Source of the DNA: Marinobacterium lutimaris
GTDB lineage: Bacteria; Pseudomonadota; Gammaproteobacteria; Pseudomonadales; Balneatricaceae
DNA length: 64,000 nucleotides
Direction: 5' to 3'
NCBI RefSeq assembly: GCF_900108065.1
Contig: NZ_FNVQ01000001.1
Coordinates: 2,170,001-2,234,000 of the forward strand
The notes below the pieces were generated by a model, which was not told the origin of the DNA, ran no database searches, and saw only the letters and a program-made list of their open reading frames with translations. Position 1 is the first letter of the stretch, and each line of letters starts with the position of its first letter. A program made the translations under genes and the position numbers. Positions 8,256 through 17,738 of the stretch are shown here, in pieces.

Positions 8256-8398
8256 AGTTGGCCGGTTTATCATTCTGTTACTTTGCGGATCATCGCCGCT
8301 CGCTGTACCTTTAGCCTGCTCAGCAGAGACTGCGCCGGCTTCAGCCCTGGCTGCTATTAAAAAAAATCATGTTCCATAACTTGTGTATCGGGTTTTTA

Positions 8399-8427
8399 CG
8401 ATATACATTTCGATAAAAAGCGATATA
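8399..8427. promoter_or_regulatory. Triple CGATA repeat upstream of arsR-type regulator
   Basis: CGATATA (8399-8405), CGATAAA (8411-8417) and CGATATA (8421-8427) are direct repeats 12 and 10 bp apart, close to one helical turn, immediately before the regulator ATG at 8431. The position suggests an operator for autoregulation, but ArsR operators are usually dyads, so this is only a candidate. Confidence 0.4.
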
Positions 8428-8430
8428 GAT

Positions 8431-8739
8431 ATGACCGACTCGTCCGAAATCGATGCCATTATCAAGGCACTGGCTCACCCGGTTCGCCGGCAAATACTGG
8501 CCTGGCTCAAGGAGCCCGAAGAGTGGTTCGCGGAGCAGGCCCATCCGCTGGATTACGGTGTCTGTGCCGGCATGATCGATAAACGGACCGGCCTGTCGCA
8601 GTCCACTACCTCCGCTCACCTGTCCACACTACAGAAAGCGGGCCTGGTGGAAACTCAGCGCATCGGTCAGTGGATCTATTACAAACGAAACGAAGCCAAT
8701 ATCCAGGCATTTCTGGAGGCGATCGGGGAAAGTCTTTAA
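8431..8739 (+). CDS. ArsR-family winged-helix transcriptional regulator
   Basis: This 102-residue protein is a compact HTH_5 (ArsR) regulator: the N-terminal IIKALAHPVRRQILAWLKEP helix pair and the recognition helix TGLSQSTTSAHLSTLQKAGL with the wing VETQRIGQWIYYKRN are typical. Only one cysteine (in GVCAGM) is present, so the classical metal-binding CxC of ArsR/SmtB is absent; it probably senses something other than arsenite, perhaps by cysteine modification. The ATG at 8431 fits the family start; a longer frame from 8383 would include the repeat operator. It lies 58 nt before the Old Yellow Enzyme gene and likely regulates it. Confidence 0.85.
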   Translation: MTDSSEIDAIIKALAHPVRRQILAWLKEPEEWFAEQAHPLDYGVCAGMIDKRTGLSQSTTSAHLSTLQKAGLVETQRIGQWIYYKRNEANIQAFLEAIGESL

Positions 8740-8797
8740 GTGACTTTCTACGCCTCCTGAACTGTTAAGCGTTAAACCCAAGGAGGCAATCCTCGCA

Positions 8798-9850
8798 ATG
8801 AGCACACTTCACCAACCTCTGACAGCCGGCGCACTGGAACTGCGCAACCGTATCATCATGGCGCCACTGACTCGCTGCCGCGCCGATGCCGGCCGGGTTC
8901 CGGGCGAACTGATGCTGGAATACTACCGCCAGCGCGCTGGCGCCGGCCTGATCATCAGTGAAGCCACTTCGGTAACGCCTCAGGGCGTGGGTTACCCGGA
9001 TACTCCGGGAATCTGGAGCGATGAGCAGGTCGCCGGCTGGCGTAAGATCACCGATGCGGTTCACGCCGAAGGTGGCAAGATCGTGCTGCAGCTCTGGCAC
9101 GTGGGCCGTATCTCTGACCCGATCTACCTGGACGGAGAACTGCCGGTGGCACCCAGCGCTATTCAGCCGGCGGGCCATGTCAGCCTGGTACGTCCGCAGA
9201 AAGGCTATGAGACGCCGCGCGCACTGGAGACCGACGAGATCCCCGGCATTGTCGAGGCTTACCGTCAGGGTGCCGCCAATGCCAAGGCAGCAGGTTTTGA
9301 TGGTGTAGAGATCCACGGCGCCAACGGCTACCTGCTGGAACAGTTCCTGCTCGATGGCACCAACAAGCGTACCGATGCCTACGGCGGCTCTTTGGAGAAT
9401 CGCGCCCGTCTGCTGCTGGAAGTGACTGACGCGGCGATCGATGTCTGGGGAGCAGATCGTGTCGGTGTACATCTGTCTCCGCGCGCCGATGCCCACGACA
9501 TGTCCGACTCGGATCGCAAGACCACCTACTCTTACGTGGCCAGCGAGCTTGGCAAGCGCAACATCGCGTTTATCTGCGCCCGTGAAAAAGCCGGTGAAGA
9601 CAGCCTGGGCCCTGAACTGAAAAAGCTGTTTGGCGGCGTTTACATCGCCAACGAAGGCTTCGGTTTTGACAGCGCCAACGCCTGGATCGACGCCGGCAAT
9701 GCGGATGCTGTCGCGTTCGGTGTACCCTACATCGCCAACCCGGACCTGGAAACACGCTTTGCCCAGGGTGCCGAGCTGAACACGCCGGATCCGAGCACTT
9801 TCTACGCCTCTTCACCGGAAGGCTATACCAGCTACCCGGCGCTGGCCTGA
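8798..9850 (+). CDS. Old Yellow Enzyme family alkene reductase (NemA-like)
   Basis: The 350-residue FMN protein matches NemA/N-ethylmaleimide reductase: N-terminal GALELRNRIIMAPLTRCRAD, the active-site HGANGYLLEQFL (His173, Asn176) that binds the carbonyl or nitro group of the substrate, and TNKRTDAYGGSLENR. These NAD(P)H-dependent enzymes reduce alpha,beta-unsaturated carbonyls, maleimides and nitro compounds in the cytoplasm. A strong AGGAGG ribosome site precedes the ATG. The upstream ArsR-type regulator makes an inducible electrophile-detoxification unit likely, by analogy with nemR-nemA, although the regulator family differs. Confidence 0.9.
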   Translation: MSTLHQPLTAGALELRNRIIMAPLTRCRADAGRVPGELMLEYYRQRAGAGLIISEATSVTPQGVGYPDTPGIWSDEQVAGWRKITDAVHAEGGKIVLQLWHVGRISDPIYLDGELPVAPSAIQPAGHVSLVRPQKGYETPRALETDEIPGIVEAYRQGAANAKAAGFDGVEIHGANGYLLEQFLLDGTNKRTDAYGGSLENRARLLLEVTDAAIDVWGADRVGVHLSPRADAHDMSDSDRKTTYSYVASELGKRNIAFICAREKAGEDSLGPELKKLFGGVYIANEGFGFDSANAWIDAGNADAVAFGVPYIANPDLETRFAQGAELNTPDPSTFYASSPEGYTSYPALA

Positions 9851-9872
9851 GCCTGAGCCTGAGCGGACAAAG

Positions 9873-10913
9873 TCAGCTATCCAGCCGGCTGTGTCCCGCT
9901 TCAGGTGCCGCATAGAACAGGCAGTCGCTCAGCGCGATATCCTGGCGGTGGGTCACCATGAACAACCTCAGCGGCTGAGCGGTCAGCAGCCGCTGATCAT
10001 CCACTCTGAACCACTCATCAAAGCGGTCTATGCCGTTGCCGTTACGGGCGCTGAATCGCTGTCGGCTGTTAGGCCCGACCCAGCCGATAAAGGTACCTTC
10101 TGGCGCCGTACCGAAGTTGAATCTCTCCAGATCCGGCGGCACCGTCAGGTCCATCCCGGCCACCGGGCGGGTATCAAACGCCAGGGTCGCACCACTCTCC
10201 AGCTCCAACCTAACCGGGCTGTGATAGAGCTCCATCCGTTGCCCACTTTCCAGCCGTAGCACCTGATCACGCTCGGCGTAACGTACCAGTCCTTCATAAG
10301 CGACCCGGTCGGCACGGGCATCTCCCGCTCCGCCGCATTCGATGGTCACTATGGGCCGCTGCGGCGTGCTCAGCTCCATCAGCGCGCCGAGTCGCAGGTC
10401 AGTGACCACCAGGTGATGGGTAAACAGGCAGACCAGCGCCTCATGCAGGCTATCTTCACGGGAGACCACCCCGAACGCGGGGCCCGCACCGGATGTGTTA
10501 TGAATATCGATCACGCATTCCGGCTGATACTGATCCAGCAGCTGCATCATCCGCTGCGCTACCTGCCCCGGCAGATCATCAAAAGGCGCCAGGAAACAGC
10601 GGTTCATATCGCGCAAGCCCGGCAGATGCCGATAAAGAAACAGGCGCTCATGCAGCGCTGTTTCGACCGACACAACAAAGCAGAGCAGATCCACCGCCGG
10701 CACCTGGCCGCTACGCAGATACTGGTGCAGCGCATGGGTACCAGACGGCTCGTTACCGTGCAGCAGGGTCGCCACCGCTCGGCAGCGGCTGCGGTCCCGC
10801 CCCGGTACCTGTATCAGGGAGGTGCCGCCGAGACGCTGCAGAAAATCGTCGACGTTCTCACCCCAAACACAGCGGGGTGAGGCTTCCAGTATGCGGATCG
10901 GATCGTTACTCAT
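9873..10913 (-). CDS. Zinc-dependent succinylglutamate desuccinylase/aspartoacylase family protein
   Basis: The 346-residue protein has the M14-like zinc fold of the AstE/ASPA family: the first metal motif is HGNEPSG (His and Glu, near residue 52), the second His lies in VIDIHNTSGAG (near 138). Family members cleave N-acyl amino acids or peptide-like amides. I start at the ATG at 10911-10913, which has GAGGG just upstream. The gene follows a GCS2-family ligase gene by 68 nt on the same strand, a pairing I know from other proteobacteria but without an established function. No ast genes are nearby, so arginine catabolism is unlikely. Confidence 0.8.
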   Translation of the reverse strand: MSNDPIRILEASPRCVWGENVDDFLQRLGGTSLIQVPGRDRSRCRAVATLLHGNEPSGTHALHQYLRSGQVPAVDLLCFVVSVETALHERLFLYRHLPGLRDMNRCFLAPFDDLPGQVAQRMMQLLDQYQPECVIDIHNTSGAGPAFGVVSREDSLHEALVCLFTHHLVVTDLRLGALMELSTPQRPIVTIECGGAGDARADRVAYEGLVRYAERDQVLRLESGQRMELYHSPVRLELESGATLAFDTRPVAGMDLTVPPDLERFNFGTAPEGTFIGWVGPNSRQRFSARNGNGIDRFDEWFRVDDQRLLTAQPLRLFMVTHRQDIALSDCLFYAAPEAGHSRLDS

Positions 10914-10981
10914 ATTCCCTCTTTCCCGACCATCTTTCCGGACCATTTTTGCAGCCAAGGGACTCGTCAGGCTGAGCCGGC

Positions 10982-12469
10982 TCAGTCAATATCCTTCCAG
11001 CGCGCAACCGGCAGGTTGGCCCGGCTGTTCTCCATGTAACACTGCATCAGCCGCGACATGGCGATATGACGCTTGTTCGATCGGTGTAAGCGCTCGAACT
11101 GGCGCAGCTGCCAGGCGGCGCCGTTGACTCCAGCCTTCAGGCGCTCTTCTATAAGTCCGAGGTAATAATCACTGTCCGCAGTGTCTATACCTATACCGCT
11201 CAACCCCTGGGCGGCTAGCGGCAACAGCTTAAGCGCCAGTTCACGCGGGGTTGTCTCGTCAAAGCCGCCACCCTTCTCTCGCGGCCAGAGCAGCTCCGCT
11301 TGCATACCCTGCTGAGCGGCACGGTAAAAGTTATAGACCAGGGTCTGATAGGGCATGGCCGCGGTGTAGCGCTCCATTTCCGGCGCCAGACCTTCCGCCA
11401 GCCCCAGCAGAAAAGCGGCATTCGCCATCATATCGCAAGCGCTAGGTCCCGCCGGCAATGCCCGCAGCTCGATACGCAGGTGCCCCTTTCCTGACGAGTC
11501 GTAGATTGCGCGGTTCCAGGGCCAGACCGTGCCCTGGTGCAGCTGGAGCTGGTAGAGCTCAGGCACCTCTCCGGCATCGAACACCGCCTGCGGGTTTTCC
11601 TTGCTGCAGATTGGCAATAGTGGCGGGTGCAGGTAAACATTCTCGGCGAAAAGCTCATGAATCCCCTCGCGCACCCAACCGTTGCCCAGATCCACACGCG
11701 ATGGCAGGTGAGCATCGCGCAGATCGCGGGTATACCCGTCGATGGCGTGCTTGAACAGCGGTATCCGTGTTTCGTGCCAGAGCCTGCGCCCCAGCATGAA
11801 AGGCGAATTACAGGCGATCCCCAGCGCTATCGGCGTGGCCAGTTGGATCGCGTTAAAAATACGCGCATAGGCCTTGGGTTCCACCCGATAATGCAGCTGC
11901 AGCGAGGTGTTCGCGCCCTCCAGCGTCAGATCGCGGGAGCGCAGTTCCACCGGTTCCGCGCCGTTAATTTTCACCGAGAACAGCTTTCCGCGAAGCTCCG
12001 CCAGGCGCTGTGTCAGACAGTGGTAGCGTTTCAGATCGGTCATATGACGCGGGCCAAAATCGCGCCGCTTCAACGTGGGCAAAATTCCGACCGGGATAAC
12101 ATGGGCATTGAACTCCGTTGCCGCCTGGTTCAGCCGTAGCAGCGCATCGCTGATCTGCGCCTCCATGGTGGAGAACGGCTGACCTTTAATGCGGGTAGGT
12201 GCCAGGTTGTATTCCAGGTTGTAGCGGTTCAGCTCCAGGGTCACCAGCGGGTCATCCAGGGCCTTCTGGATCTCCGCATTGGCATCCACCGGACGCCCCT
12301 GGTCGTTGACGATATAAAGCTCAAGCTCCGCGCCGAAGGTGCGTGCGCCCAGGCCAAACCTGGGTCGCGCCAGAACCTGGGCCAGTACATCAAGATCGGT
12401 CAGCAGACGTTTCTGGAAGCGCTGCAGTGAGCGGTCGGAGTAGCTGGCATTGCTGATCGCCTGTCCCAT
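10982..12469 (-). CDS. Glutamate-cysteine ligase (GCS2) family protein
   Basis: The 495-residue protein carries the GCS2-type ATP-dependent carboxylate-amine ligase fold: the Glu-rich metal/substrate strand GARTFGAELELYIVN (about 41-55), RYNLEYNLAPT, the DLTLEGANTSLQLHYRV segment and HLRIELRALPAGPSACDM in the C-terminal half. It is longer than YbdK (about 370) and differs from E. coli GshA, so the acceptor amine cannot be named. Expression with the downstream zinc acylase suggests a make-and-break pair acting on a gamma-glutamyl-type or other acyl amide, which is inference. The gap upstream (12470-12713) contains nothing I can identify. Confidence 0.75.
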   Translation of the reverse strand: MGQAISNASYSDRSLQRFQKRLLTDLDVLAQVLARPRFGLGARTFGAELELYIVNDQGRPVDANAEIQKALDDPLVTLELNRYNLEYNLAPTRIKGQPFSTMEAQISDALLRLNQAATEFNAHVIPVGILPTLKRRDFGPRHMTDLKRYHCLTQRLAELRGKLFSVKINGAEPVELRSRDLTLEGANTSLQLHYRVEPKAYARIFNAIQLATPIALGIACNSPFMLGRRLWHETRIPLFKHAIDGYTRDLRDAHLPSRVDLGNGWVREGIHELFAENVYLHPPLLPICSKENPQAVFDAGEVPELYQLQLHQGTVWPWNRAIYDSSGKGHLRIELRALPAGPSACDMMANAAFLLGLAEGLAPEMERYTAAMPYQTLVYNFYRAAQQGMQAELLWPREKGGGFDETTPRELALKLLPLAAQGLSGIGIDTADSDYYLGLIEERLKAGVNGAAWQLRQFERLHRSNKRHIAMSRLMQCYMENSRANLPVARWKDID

Positions 12470-12713
12470 ACGCGCCTCAGCTTAATCGTAATAAACAGGT
12501 CAGGAATCGCTGCCAGGATACGGCGGCGCTGTGCAGGAGAAATCGCCGGTATTGCTGCTCGTTTTGCATAACAGGCCCCTGAAGGTTTTAACTTCAGAAT
12601 GGCACATCACAGCGAGTTCTCAACTCAACCGCCAGCCAGGCTGACCGGCATCAGGAATTGCCCCGGAAAGGGAAAACAGCAGAGGACGGCGGGCAGAACG
12701 CCCGCCGCTGGGA

Positions 12714-14003
12714 TCAGATTTTTGCGCGTTCGTAGAACGGGGTCAGCACCCGGCTGAGCGCCTCAGCATCGCGGCTGCCGCAGAGTTCACGGATGGAGTG
12801 CATGGCAAACTGAGGCACGCCGATATCCAGCGTCGGCACTCCCAGTTCCGCCGCCGTGATCGGGCCGATGGTGCTGCCGCATGCCATATCGGAGCGCACC
12901 ACGAAGCTCTGCACCGGCACGCCCTGCTTTTCCGCCAGATCGCGGAATACCGCGCTGGTTTCGCTGTTGCTGGCGTAACGCTGGTTGGCGTTCATCTTGA
13001 TCACCGGCCCCTTATTCAGCAGCGGCCCATGGTTTTCATCATGCTTGTCGCTGAAGTTGGGGTGCACGCCGTGAGCGTTGTCCGCCGAAATCAGCATGGA
13101 AACCGACAGCGCGCGGTTACGCTTCTCGGCATCCGGCATCACCCGCTCCAGCCACTGTTTCAGCATCGGCCCCTGGGCTCCGGATGCGCTGAGGCTGCCA
13201 ACCTCTTCGTGGTCATTGCAGACCAGCACCTGACCGACACCCGGCTTGGCATCAATCAGCGCCTTGAGGCCGATAAAGCAGCTGAGCAGGTTATCCAGCC
13301 GCGCAGAGGCGATAAAGTCCCCCTCCAGGCCCACTTCGGCAGCACCCTGGGTATCGTAGAAGCAGAGTTCGTAATCGAGCACCCTGGCTACGCCGGTTTC
13401 GCCATCCGCTTTGAGACGCTCGGCCAGCAACTGGCGGAAATCCGGCTTCTCATCGGTCTGGCTCAGCAGCGCCGGCAGATAGGTCTGGGCGTTGATGGCG
13501 CGACTGGAGTTGGCTTCGCGGTCCAGGTGAATCGCCAGACTCGGCACGGTCGCTACCGGACGTTCGAAGTCGATCAGCGAGCTGTGCAGCTCACCGGCCT
13601 CGTCACGCCAGCTGACACGCCCCGCCAATGACAGGTCGCGGTCGAACCAGGGGTTCAGCAATACGCCGCCGTACACTTCAACGCCGAGCTGGAAATATCC
13701 CTTACGGACCAGCTCCGGCTGCGGTTTAACCTTCAGGCAGGGTGAATCGGTATGGGCTCCGACCAGACGCCAGCCGCTCTTTTCCGGCTCGCTGCCCTGG
13801 GGCTGACGCCAGGCGATGATCGATGAACCGTTACGGCAGATAAAGTAGCCGGCGCCCGGCTGCAACGACCAGCTTTCGTTCTCGACCAGTGGCGTAAAGC
13901 CCGCAGCCGTCAGCCTCTCCTGTATGGAACGCACGGCGTGCCAGGGGGTTGGCGATGCATCGAGAAATGTAATCAGTTCAGCGTTGAATGGGGTGCTCGC
14001 CAT
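12714..14003 (-). CDS. apeB: M18 family aminopeptidase ApeB
   Basis: ApeB is a large homo-oligomeric cytosolic zinc aminopeptidase with preference for acidic N-terminal residues. The 429-residue protein shows the di-zinc ligands in [14 protein letters not shown] (His and its DSP partner), in [10 protein letters not shown] (the catalytic Glu and metal Glu) and in the C-terminal QFAMHSIRE motif. Length agrees with the Pseudomonas orthologue. Its ATG lies one base after the TGA of the lipoprotein FKBP gene, so the two are translationally coupled. Confidence 0.95.
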   Translation of the reverse strand: MASTPFNAELITFLDASPTPWHAVRSIQERLTAAGFTPLVENESWSLQPGAGYFICRNGSSIIAWRQPQGSEPEKSGWRLVGAHTDSPCLKVKPQPELVRKGYFQLGVEVYGGVLLNPWFDRDLSLAGRVSWRDEAGELHSSLIDFERPVATVPSLAIHLDREANSSRAINAQTYLPALLSQTDEKPDFRQLLAERLKADGETGVARVLDYELCFYDTQGAAEVGLEGDFIASARLDNLLSCFIGLKALIDAKPGVGQVLVCNDHEEVGSLSASGAQGPMLKQWLERVMPDAEKRNRALSVSMLISADNAHGVHPNFSDKHDENHGPLLNKGPVIKMNANQRYASNSETSAVFRDLAEKQGVPVQSFVVRSDMACGSTIGPITAAELGVPTLDIGVPQFAMHSIRELCGSRDAEALSRVLTPFYERAKI

Positions 14004-14004
14004 A

Positions 14005-14559
14005 TCACTCTCCTGTTGCAGACTTCTGGACTTCGAGCAGCTCGACCTTGAAGATCAGCGCCGAGTTGGCCGGTATCGCCGGTGAAGGGCTGCGTGCGCC
14101 GTAGGCCAGATCAGCCGGCAGATAGAGCATCCGCTCGCCGCCGGGTTTCATATCCATCAAGCCCTCGGTCCAGCCGCGGATCACCTGATTCAGCGGAAAA
14201 CGCGCCGGTTCACCACGCTTGTAGGAGCTGTCGAATACCTCACCGTCGATATTAGTGCCCTCGTAGTGCACTACAACCACGTCCTGCGGACCAGGGCTTG
14301 CGCCTTCGCCTTCACGCAACACTTTGTATTGCAAACCGGAGGGTTTCACCTGAACACCGGGCTTGCTGGCGTTTTCTTCGAGAAACGCATCGCCCGCGCG
14401 GCGGGTGTCATCATTCAGCGCCTTGTCCACCAGTTCCTGGCGGAAACGCTCCTCTTCCGGATCATCACCACAGCCGTTCAGCGTCAAAACAGCCGCACCA
14501 AGGCACAAAATCGCACCACTTCGCAGCCAACGCCTGGAATATCTCATTGCAAGCCCCAT
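14005..14559 (-). CDS. FKBP-type peptidyl-prolyl isomerase lipoprotein
   Basis: The protein (184 residues, or 180 from the second ATG at 14545-14547) begins with a basic signal peptide ending in a lipobox (LTLNGC, Cys near residue 30), then an FKBP-N helical dimerisation part and an FKBP domain (about 85-180: [60 protein letters not shown]). It is predicted to be a membrane-anchored periplasmic folding catalyst similar to FklB/FkpA. The upstream side faces the divergent prc gene, so both promoters lie in 14560-14687. Confidence 0.88.
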   Translation of the reverse strand: MGLAMRYSRRWLRSGAILCLGAAVLTLNGCGDDPEEERFRQELVDKALNDDTRRAGDAFLEENASKPGVQVKPSGLQYKVLREGEGASPGPQDVVVVHYEGTNIDGEVFDSSYKRGEPARFPLNQVIRGWTEGLMDMKPGGERMLYLPADLAYGARSPSPAIPANSALIFKVELLEVQKSATGE

Positions 14560-14687
14560 AACAGGTACAAAATACTGATTTTACATTACTTACATGCCTG
14601 ACTACACTCGAAAGTCCGGCCAGCGGAACTCGGAACTAACGGAACGGGTCCGAGTTATAAACGAACGATCTGGAGCCCTCCTTCCCG

Positions 14688-16787
14688 ATGAAGAAACATT
14701 TCAAGGCCCTCACACTTGTTCCGGCGCTAGTTGGCGCCCTGGTGATCAGCCTGCCGGCCCAGGCGCGTTTAAGTCCTGAACCTATTCACAACCAGACACT
14801 TACCGAAGTCGTCGACACCCTGCAGCAGGGGCACTACAACAAGGTAGCCATCGATGATGCGCTCTCCAGCAAGCTGCTGGACCGCTACCTGGAGCGCCTG
14901 GATCCTGGCCGCAGTTACTTCTACGCCGCCGATATCGCCGAGTTCGAACCGCTGCGTAATCAGCTGGATGACCAGTTATTGGCCGGTGATCTCTCTGCCG
15001 CCTACAACATCTTCAACCGCTTCGAAAAACGCCAGCTCGAACGCCTGGATTACGTCATCCAGCGGCTGGAGAATGACTCTGTCGACTACGACTTCAGCGT
15101 GGATGAGTCGATCGATCTGTCCCGTGAAGAGGCTCCCTGGATCGAGTCCGAAGCCAACATGGACGATCTCTGGCGTCGTCGCGTCAAAAACGCCCTGCTC
15201 AGCCTCAAGCTCGCCGATAAAACCATCGAAGAGGCTCGTGAGGTGCTGCTCAAGCGCTACCGTACGCAGAAGCAGCGCGCCGAACAGGCCAAGAGCGAAG
15301 ACGTATTCCAGACCTACGTAAATTCTCTCACTGCGGAGCTCGACCCGCACACGCAGTACTTCTCCCCGGTCACCGCCGAAAGCTTCAAGATCAATATGAG
15401 CCTGTCGCTGGAAGGCATAGGCGCGGTGCTCTCCAGCGAAGATGAGATGACCAAGATCGTCAAGCTGGTGCCGGCCGGCCCTGCCGAAAAAAGCGGCCAG
15501 CTCAAGGCTGCCGACAAAATTGTCGGCGTTGCCCAGGGCGAGGATGGCGAGTTCGAGGACATCATCGGCTGGCGTCTCGATGACGTCGTGCAGCTGATCC
15601 GCGGCCCCAAGGATACCGTGGTACGGCTCCAGGTGATCCCGTCCGATGCCGTTAACCAGACCACGCGCAAAACCGTGCGCCTGGTACGCTCCAAGGTCAA
15701 ACTGGAAGAGCAGGCGGCCAAGAGCCGGGTGCTGGAGGTTGAGCATGGCGGTGAAACCCATCGCCTTGGCGTCATCACCATCCCGACCTTCTACATCGAC
15801 TTTGCCGCCCTGCAGAGCGGCGACCCCAACTACAAAAGCACCACCCGCGATGTGCACAAGCTGATCGACGAGCTCAAGCAGCAGCAGGTCGAAGGCCTGG
15901 TGATCGATCTGCGCAACAACGGCGGCGGCTCTCTGCGCGAGGCCAACGAGCTGGTTGGCCTGTTTATCAGCCGCGGCCCCACCGTACAGATCCGCGATCC
16001 GGAAGACCGCATCGATATCCTCGGTGACTTCGATCCGGATGTAGCCTGGAATGGCCCGATGACCGTGCTGATCAACCGTCTTAGCGCGTCCGCTTCAGAG
16101 ATCTTCGCCGGTGCGATTCAGGATTATAACCGCGGCCTGATCGTCGGTAGCCGCAGCTTCGGCAAGGGCACCGTACAGGTGGTCGAACCGATCGATCACG
16201 GCCAGATCAAGCTGACCCACTCCAAGTTCTACCGCATCTCCGGTGAGAGCACCCAGGACAAGGGCGTGGTGCCGGATATCGCTCTGCCGACCCTATACGA
16301 CGAAGACGAAATCGGCGAAAGCGCTCTGGACTCCGCCCTGCCCTGGGACAAGGTACGCCCGGTGCGCTACGGCCACTTCCCGTCGTTCGACAACATGCTG
16401 CCCGAGCTGGAGAAACGCCACCAGCAGCGCACCGCCGAAGACCCGGACTTCAATTTCATGGAGGAGCAGATCGCCCACCTGAAAGAGAAGAAGGCCAGCA
16501 CCCGCGTCACTCTCAACGAAGAGAAGCTGAAGCAGGAGCGCGACAGCACAGAAAGCTGGCTGCTCAACGCCGAAAACCGCCGCCGCAGCGCCAAGGGTGA
16601 ACCACCGGTGGAAAGCCTCACCGCTCTGGATGAAGAACTGCCCAAGGACGACGATGGAATGCCGATCAACCAGGAAGCGGAAGCGATCCTCAAGGAAGGC
16701 GCCGCGATTACTCTGGATATGATCGATCTGTCCGAACGTCTGGCAACCGCACAACAGACTCCGCCCCTGCTCAAGAGGGCTGAATGA
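14688..16787 (+). CDS. prc: Carboxy-terminal processing (tail-specific) protease Prc
   Basis: Prc is a periplasmic S41 protease that trims or degrades proteins with nonpolar C-termini and controls peptidoglycan hydrolases in E. coli and Pseudomonas. The 699-residue precursor has a signal peptide cleaved after LPAQA, an N-terminal helical domain, a PDZ domain (about 235-330) and the S41 catalytic core with Ser468 (LSASASEIF) and Lys493 (FGKGTVQ); the 25-residue Ser-Lys spacing equals that of E. coli Tsp. The C-terminal DUF3340 region follows. Its stop overlaps the start of the next gene, indicating translational coupling. Confidence 0.95.
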   Translation: MKKHFKALTLVPALVGALVISLPAQARLSPEPIHNQTLTEVVDTLQQGHYNKVAIDDALSSKLLDRYLERLDPGRSYFYAADIAEFEPLRNQLDDQLLAGDLSAAYNIFNRFEKRQLERLDYVIQRLENDSVDYDFSVDESIDLSREEAPWIESEANMDDLWRRRVKNALLSLKLADKTIEEAREVLLKRYRTQKQRAEQAKSEDVFQTYVNSLTAELDPHTQYFSPVTAESFKINMSLSLEGIGAVLSSEDEMTKIVKLVPAGPAEKSGQLKAADKIVGVAQGEDGEFEDIIGWRLDDVVQLIRGPKDTVVRLQVIPSDAVNQTTRKTVRLVRSKVKLEEQAAKSRVLEVEHGGETHRLGVITIPTFYIDFAALQSGDPNYKSTTRDVHKLIDELKQQQVEGLVIDLRNNGGGSLREANELVGLFISRGPTVQIRDPEDRIDILGDFDPDVAWNGPMTVLINRLSASASEIFAGAIQDYNRGLIVGSRSFGKGTVQVVEPIDHGQIKLTHSKFYRISGESTQDKGVVPDIALPTLYDEDEIGESALDSALPWDKVRPVRYGHFPSFDNMLPELEKRHQQRTAEDPDFNFMEEQIAHLKEKKASTRVTLNEEKLKQERDSTESWLLNAENRRRSAKGEPPVESLTALDEELPKDDDGMPINQEAEAILKEGAAITLDMIDLSERLATAQQTPPLLKRAE

Positions 16788-17578
16788 AGTTCAATGCAAC
16801 AAAGCTCTCTCTGATCATCGCGGTTCCCCTGATTGTCGCTTCGCTGGGGGCCGCGGTGTATTTCTTCTGGGATTCGATGCAGGCCAGCCAGGAAGCCAAC
16901 GAAGAGATACTGCACAAGTTCGGTTTTCAGATCGTGCCGAACAGTCCCTACACCGAAACCACTGGTGAACTGGGCGCCAAACAGGTGCCGGCGACCTTTG
17001 CCGAGGATGACCTGTCTCCGGTGGAAAAAGTGATCCGGGGTCTGCTCTTCGACAAGGAACAGCTGATCGAGGAAAACGCCCAGCTGCAAAGCCAGATCGA
17101 TGAACTCCATGCGCGGATCGACAAGCTGGAGCAGTACAAGACCAGCAACGAGCAGTTCGCTCCGGAGAATCTGGCCCAGGAGATGATCCGCACCCGGGCG
17201 GAACTGCGCGACAAACTGCGCGCCCTTCCGGAAGCCCAGCGCTTCACCGATTTCTGGATCAACATGATGACCGACGCCTCGATGTACGAGTATCGTCAGT
17301 TCATCAACGCCAACCGGCTCATGCTTGATGAAGCTCACCGCGAGCAGATGGTTGGCAAGGACCTGGTCGACTACGGCTTCTGCATTGGCAACGCGGTAGA
17401 ACTGGCGGCCAACTCAGTCGATGAAGCCCAAAGCGTCGCACGCTGGCTGAAAGATCCTCAGAGCACCAAGCTGGCCAATGCCCTGCGCGAGGACCTTAAG
17501 GTCGTCATTCCACCCTGCCGCGCGCCCCTGCGTGCAAAGCTGGACACCTATCTGGCGGGTAACCTGGGCACCCCCTGA
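16784..17578 (+). CDS. Uncharacterised membrane-anchored coiled-coil protein
   Basis: I do not recognise a family. The 264-residue protein has one N-terminal membrane segment (about 8-29, LSLIIAVPLIVASLGAAVYF), then a region expected outside the cytoplasm with a heptad-rich coiled coil at about 85-125 (KEQLIEENAQLQSQIDELHA) and a compact C-terminal part containing two cysteines (Cys199 in YGFCIGN and Cys near 244 in IPPCRAP) that could form a disulfide. The start overlaps the prc stop (ATGA), so it is translated with the protease and may be its membrane adaptor, anchor or substrate, by analogy with protease-adaptor pairs. That role is inference. Confidence 0.8.
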   Translation: MKFNATKLSLIIAVPLIVASLGAAVYFFWDSMQASQEANEEILHKFGFQIVPNSPYTETTGELGAKQVPATFAEDDLSPVEKVIRGLLFDKEQLIEENAQLQSQIDELHARIDKLEQYKTSNEQFAPENLAQEMIRTRAELRDKLRALPEAQRFTDFWINMMTDASMYEYRQFINANRLMLDEAHREQMVGKDLVDYGFCIGNAVELAANSVDEAQSVARWLKDPQSTKLANALREDLKVVIPPCRAPLRAKLDTYLAGNLGTP

Positions 17579-17615
17579 AGATGCCCCCGCCGGATAATTT
17601 TTCATGGAACGCCGC

Positions 17616-17644
17616 TGTTAATCGCCGGATCACCTCTGTATAAT
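17616..17644 (+). promoter_or_regulatory. Predicted sigma-70 promoter of rpsA
   Basis: A perfect -10 box TATAAT (17639-17644) lies 17 bp from TGTTAA (17616-17621), a modest -35. The predicted start near 17651 leaves a leader of about 150 nt before the rpsA ATG, which fits autogenously controlled S1 mRNAs. Confidence 0.55.
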
Positions 17645-17716
17645 TTTGCAACTTTAATCATTCTCCCCTCGCCTACGTCAGCGCGGCGCGGGGCGGGATG
17701 ACTATCGATAACCGAC

Positions 17717-17738
17717 CCTGTATAGCTGACGATACAGG
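17717..17738 (+). promoter_or_regulatory. Stem-loop in the rpsA leader (candidate S1 autoregulation site)
   Basis: CCTGTAT (17717-17723) and ATACAGG (17732-17738) form a 7-bp stem with an 8-nt loop within the rpsA leader. The ribosome site before the rpsA ATG is weak (AGGA, distant). In E. coli the rpsA leader also combines hairpins with a poor Shine-Dalgarno so that S1 represses its own translation; the same logic is plausible here. Confidence 0.45.
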
